Shown: piece after piece, positions 22,128 to 22,175 of the stretch
How positions within the stretch are numbered: the stretch's first letter is position 1
Layout: every line of letters begins with the position of its first letter
Assembly (NCBI GenBank): GCA_034086685.1
Contig: JAXDZY010000145.1
Span: forward strand, 1-22,175
Source: TWA4 sp034086685
GTDB taxonomy: Bacteria > Bacillota > Clostridia > Lachnospirales > Lachnospiraceae
Direction: 5' to 3'
DNA length: 22,175 nt
Program-made: the position numbers and the translations under genes
Notes under the pieces: model-generated
Told to the model about the DNA's origin: nothing
Database searches by the model: none
Seen by the model: the letters and a program-made list of their open reading frames with translations, nothing else

Positions 22128-22175
22128 CTTCAGATGTATGATCGCCCTGTGAAGCATCTTCATCAATACTTTTTA
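22096..22175 (-). CDS. Possible 3' end of a convergent gene
   Basis: On the minus strand one frame is open from the window edge to a TAA at 22096-22098, giving 25 residues: acidic and hydrophilic, ending TSEEKNNETDIAA. The composition fits a disordered C-terminal tail of a real protein, but the stretch is too short to identify. If real, its stop codon lies in the loop of the dnaK-operon terminator and its last codons form one arm. A chance open frame cannot be excluded. Confidence 0.35.
   Translation of the reverse strand, partial: KSIDEDASQGDHTSEEKNNETDIAA

Noticed and set aside
1..22175. CRISPR arrays, tRNA or rRNA genes, insertion sequences
   Set aside because: No regularly spaced repeats, cloverleaf or rRNA cores, transposase motifs or terminal inverted repeats with target duplications were found on reading both strands.

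Overview
The window looks like the chromosome of a spore-forming, anaerobic, low-to-mid-GC Firmicute of class Clostridia, most likely family Lachnospiraceae. The evidence is an alpha/beta-type small acid-soluble spore protein gene, the CIRCE-controlled operon hrcA-grpE-dnaK-dnaJ-prmA, a separate pair of adjacent type IIA topoisomerase genes, a pyrB-pyrI pair, AGGAGG-type ribosome binding sites and strong sigma-A promoters. The genus cannot be fixed from sequence reading alone.

Layout. 1-2805: two accessory envelope-type genes on +. One is an FxLYD-like protein whose 5' end looks spliced onto unrelated repeat-rich DNA. The other is a membrane-anchored multi-Ig protein with a C-terminal Cys/His metal-binding-type motif. 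2806-3271: a gene-free stretch holding a good orphan promoter, a short relic of a YebC/PmpR gene and back-to-back terminators. 3272-5198: minus-strand single-domain globin with a CRP/FNR- or Rex-like operator, then pyrB-pyrI (aspartate transcarbamoylase). 5449-7082: divergent hisD and a spore protein gene with a sigma-G-like promoter. 7240-8986: divergent aldose-epimerase-family gene and M50 site-2 protease, each with a clear promoter. 9066-10673: secreted Ig/NlpC-P60/FnIII-like protein. 10930-11552: a translationally coupled pair, an HPr-like protein lacking the phospho-accepting His15 (Crh-like) and an unknown 116-aa protein. 11734-15907: topoisomerase subunits B and A. 15948-22127: CIRCE and the dnaK operon, closed by a strong terminator. 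At the right edge the minus strand may carry the last codons of a convergent gene.

Working together. The heat-shock block is a self-contained unit: HrcA binds CIRCE and represses the operon that encodes GrpE, DnaK and DnaJ. PyrB and PyrI form one allosteric enzyme of pyrimidine synthesis. ParE/ParC-type subunits form one topoisomerase. The HPr-like protein points to a regulatory rather than sugar-transporting role.

The least explained items are the His15-less HPr with its unknown partner and structured leader, the chimeric left end, the YebC relic, and the 26-bp palindrome between dnaK and dnaJ. I found no complete mobile element, CRISPR array, rRNA or tRNA, and no clearly new multi-gene system.
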